From assembly GCA_963774445.1 (NCBI GenBank), contig CAVZFC010000029.1:62001-126000 (forward strand): 64,000 nucleotides of DNA, given 5' to 3'. The notes beneath the pieces are model-generated. The model saw only the letters and a program-made list of their open reading frames with translations, was not told the origin of the DNA and made no database searches. Both the position numbers and the translations under genes were made by a program. The DNA is from CAVUQH01 sp963774445. GTDB taxonomy: Bacteria; Myxococcota_A; Polyangia; Haliangiales; Haliangiaceae. Positions 62,283 to 64,000 of the stretch are shown one piece after another (the first letter of the stretch is position 1; each line of letters starts with the position of its first letter).

Positions 62283-63464
62283 GTGATCAGCAGCCTGAGC
62301 GACATTCTCGCGCAGAAGCGCATTCTCGTGTGCGCGGGCCCGGGCGGCGTGGGCAAGACCACCACCGCCGCCGCGCTCGCGCTCGGCGCCGCGCGTCGCG
62401 GGCGCAAGGCGCTGGTGCTCACCATCGACCCGGCCAAGCGGCTGGCCAATTCGCTGGGGCTGCGCGAGCTGGGTCACGACATCCAGCGCGTGCCCGACGA
62501 GATGTTGCGCAGGTCGGGCGAGCTGGTCGAGGGCGGCGAGCTGCACGCGATGATGCTCGACCAGAAGCGCGCCTTCGACGAGATCGTCACCCGCTACGCC
62601 TCCAACCCGGAGGCAGTCAAGCGGATCCTGGGCAACCCAGTCTACGCGCAGATCTCGGGCTCGCTAGCCGGGTCGCAGGAGTACGCGGCCATGGCCACGG
62701 TCGAGCAGATCGAGGAAGGCACCGACTTCGATCTGATCGTGGTCAACACGCCGCCGACCGCGCACGCCCTCGATTTCCTCGACGCACCCGAAAAGCTGAC
62801 CGCCGCGATCGACTCGCCGGCCATCGACTGGTTCCGGCGCATCCGCGGGCAGAACGTCAGCCGCAGTGTCGTCGGCCGGACTGGCGCCTACATCTTGAAG
62901 CGGCTGTCCAAGTTCGTCGGCTCGCAGTTCCTCGACGACCTGGCGGTCTTCTTCACCGAGTTCAACGACATCCTCGGCGGCTTCCACCTGCGCGCCGAAA
63001 AGACCTTCGAGCTGCTGCGCCGCGACAGCGTCGGCTTCGTCCTGGTCGCCAGCCCCGAGCCGATGGCGGTGCGCGAGACCCTGTTCTTCCACCAGCGCCT
63101 GGTGTCGGCCAAGATGCCGTTCGCCGCCTTCGTCATCAACCGCGTGCACGACAGCCGCCCGACCCAAGCGAACGCCACCCAGCTCACCGAAGCGATGCGC
63201 AAGCTCGACGCGGTCAAAGCGCTCGACTTCGCCGACGGCACCCTGCGCATCGCGGCCGAGGCGATGCTCGAGAGCCACCGCGACCTGCAGGTCCTGGCTG
63301 ACGGTGACCGGCAATCAATCGACCGCCTGCGCGAGACCGACCCCAACGCGCTGATCGTCCAGGTCCCCTACTTCGAGGAAGACATCCACGACATCGCCCG
63401 GCTGACCCAGCTGGGCGCGTATCTGGCCAACCACCGCGCTGGCCCCTCCGGCGAGCCTGACTGA
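62283..63464 (+). CDS. ArsA/Get3-like ATPase lacking the signature lysine
   Basis: A 393-residue ArsA-superfamily ATPase. The P-loop is GPGGVGKTTT: the P-loop Lys25 is present but the signature lysine is replaced by Pro20. This is the mirror image of the homologue at 47260. Other motifs are LVLTIDPAKRLANSLG (switch I Asp), LIVVNTPPTAHAL (switch II) and FVINRVHDSR. GTG 62283 was chosen; a more upstream start would add a few residues. It is convergent to nothing nearby and runs towards the diheme cytochrome gene. Confidence 0.85.
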   Translation: MISSLSDILAQKRILVCAGPGGVGKTTTAAALALGAARRGRKALVLTIDPAKRLANSLGLRELGHDIQRVPDEMLRRSGELVEGGELHAMMLDQKRAFDEIVTRYASNPEAVKRILGNPVYAQISGSLAGSQEYAAMATVEQIEEGTDFDLIVVNTPPTAHALDFLDAPEKLTAAIDSPAIDWFRRIRGQNVSRSVVGRTGAYILKRLSKFVGSQFLDDLAVFFTEFNDILGGFHLRAEKTFELLRRDSVGFVLVASPEPMAVRETLFFHQRLVSAKMPFAAFVINRVHDSRPTQANATQLTEAMRKLDAVKALDFADGTLRIAAEAMLESHRDLQVLADGDRQSIDRLRETDPNALIVQVPYFEEDIHDIARLTQLGAYLANHRAGPSGEPD

Positions 63465-63522
63465 CGGTTGCGCGCCGCTCGCGGGCGGCGATACCCTATG
63501 CGCCGGGGGAGTGGTCGCGATC

Positions 63523-64000
63523 GTGAACCGCACAGTCGTCGTCTGTCTGGCCGGGTTGCTCCTCGCGGCCTGCTCGGGTGAGAAGTCCGCGTCGAGCGAT
63601 CCGCCGCCCGCGCCGCGGCCGCTGGTGTCGCCGGCGTGGACCGATGCCGATCGAGCCACCGCCATCGCTGCGGGCGAGAAGGTCATCGCCAAGCACCAGT
63701 GCACCCGCTGCCACACCATCGCCAAGCTGCCGGGCGCCGGCCGGGCGAAGGACTGCGTGTCGTGCCACGTCTTCATCAAGGGGCTGAAGCCGGGGCAGGA
63801 GCTGTACGAGAAGATCGCCGCCGGCAACGGCGTGGAGATCCTCGACCGCTACATCCGCAACATTCAGCATCTGCTCGAGGTGCCCGACCTCACCGGCATC
63901 GCCCGGCGGGTGCGCCCGCAGTGGATCGCCGGCTACCTGGCCAGCCCCCACGACCTGCGGCCGCTGCTCGAGGCCAGCATGATCCGCAACAAGCTCGACG
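63523..64000 (+). CDS. Diheme cytochrome c lipoprotein, 3' end outside window
   Basis: The frame is open at the right edge; 159 residues are visible. The signal peptide ends in lipobox LLAAC. Two heme motifs are present, CTRCH and CVSCH, in a short space, followed by a helical region (LEVPDLTGIARRVRPQW) that may belong to a longer cytochrome. GTG 63523 is used; GTG 63511 is also in frame. GGGGGA lies 12 nt upstream. It could work with the monoheme lipoprotein at 57743. Confidence 0.85.
   Translation, partial: MNRTVVVCLAGLLLAACSGEKSASSDPPPAPRPLVSPAWTDADRATAIAAGEKVIAKHQCTRCHTIAKLPGAGRAKDCVSCHVFIKGLKPGQELYEKIAAGNGVEILDRYIRNIQHLLEVPDLTGIARRVRPQWIAGYLASPHDLRPLLEASMIRNKLD

Overview
The window is very GC-rich, densely packed chromosomal DNA. 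It most likely comes from a member of the Myxococcota (deltaproteobacterial myxobacteria and relatives). The evidence is a MYXO-CTERM-like sorting tail, many putative outer-membrane lipoproteins, PEGA and PPC domain proteins, two sigma-54 activators, PilZ proteins and a pilB-pilT-pilC-pilS block. I see no insertion sequence, prophage, CRISPR array, rRNA or tRNA. One gene is cut by each window edge.

Layout. 1-5.4 kb: a TonB-dependent receptor (5' end missing), a two-component pair, a small acidic protein and an RlmI-type rRNA methyltransferase. 5.5-9.4 kb: a stand-alone MshEN-like protein, a coiled-coil membrane protein with a repeated GYVDPF tail, a TPR-like protein and a PPC lipoprotein. 9.6-15.9 kb: type IV pilus genes pilB (frame interrupted by one extra base), pilT, pilC and pilS, then a small protein with a ClpX-type zinc finger; pilR and pilA are absent here. 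15.9-21.7 kb: an XdhC-MocA-lipoprotein operon, a divergent receiver-PilZ-STAS-like protein, a TerB-like protein, a HAD phosphatase and a small HTH protein. 22-33.7 kb: exported proteins (S55 peptidase-like protein, beta-propeller, PHP lipoprotein, purple-acid-phosphatase-like enzyme), a small duplicated protein, a paralogous lipoprotein pair and RNase HI. 33.7-40.4 kb: an envelope or glycan group (MFS, GT2, polysaccharide deacetylase, UlaG-like hydrolase and an ArnT-like membrane protein, also frame-interrupted). 40.5-51.6 kb: PilZ protein, YacG, a PocR-domain sigma-54 activator, a Nudix-MBL fusion, an MBL hydrolase plus GAF sigma-54 activator, an ArsA-like ATPase, PEGA proteins and a coiled-coil lipoprotein. 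51.7-57.7 kb: gltB-gltD glutamate synthase. 57.7-64 kb: cytochrome c lipoprotein, HtrA-like protease, phosphodiester glycosidase with SLH-like and MYXO-CTERM regions, an orphan biotin carrier, a second ArsA-like ATPase and a truncated diheme cytochrome.

Themes. Several proteins carry c-di-GMP-linked modules (PilB N-terminus, a separate MshEN-like protein, two PilZ proteins with intact RxxxR and D/NxSxxG motifs), which suggests c-di-GMP control of pilus motility. Same-strand genes often overlap by ATGA or GTGA, and convergent genes often overlap at their stop codons. Many genes lack a Shine-Dalgarno sequence and instead have a TANNNT box, often as TGCTA(C/T)NNN, only 6-11 nt before the start codon, which points to leaderless or nearly leaderless transcripts.

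Limits: all calls are by reading translations and motifs; no database search or alignment was run. The two frame interruptions may be real mutations or sequencing errors.
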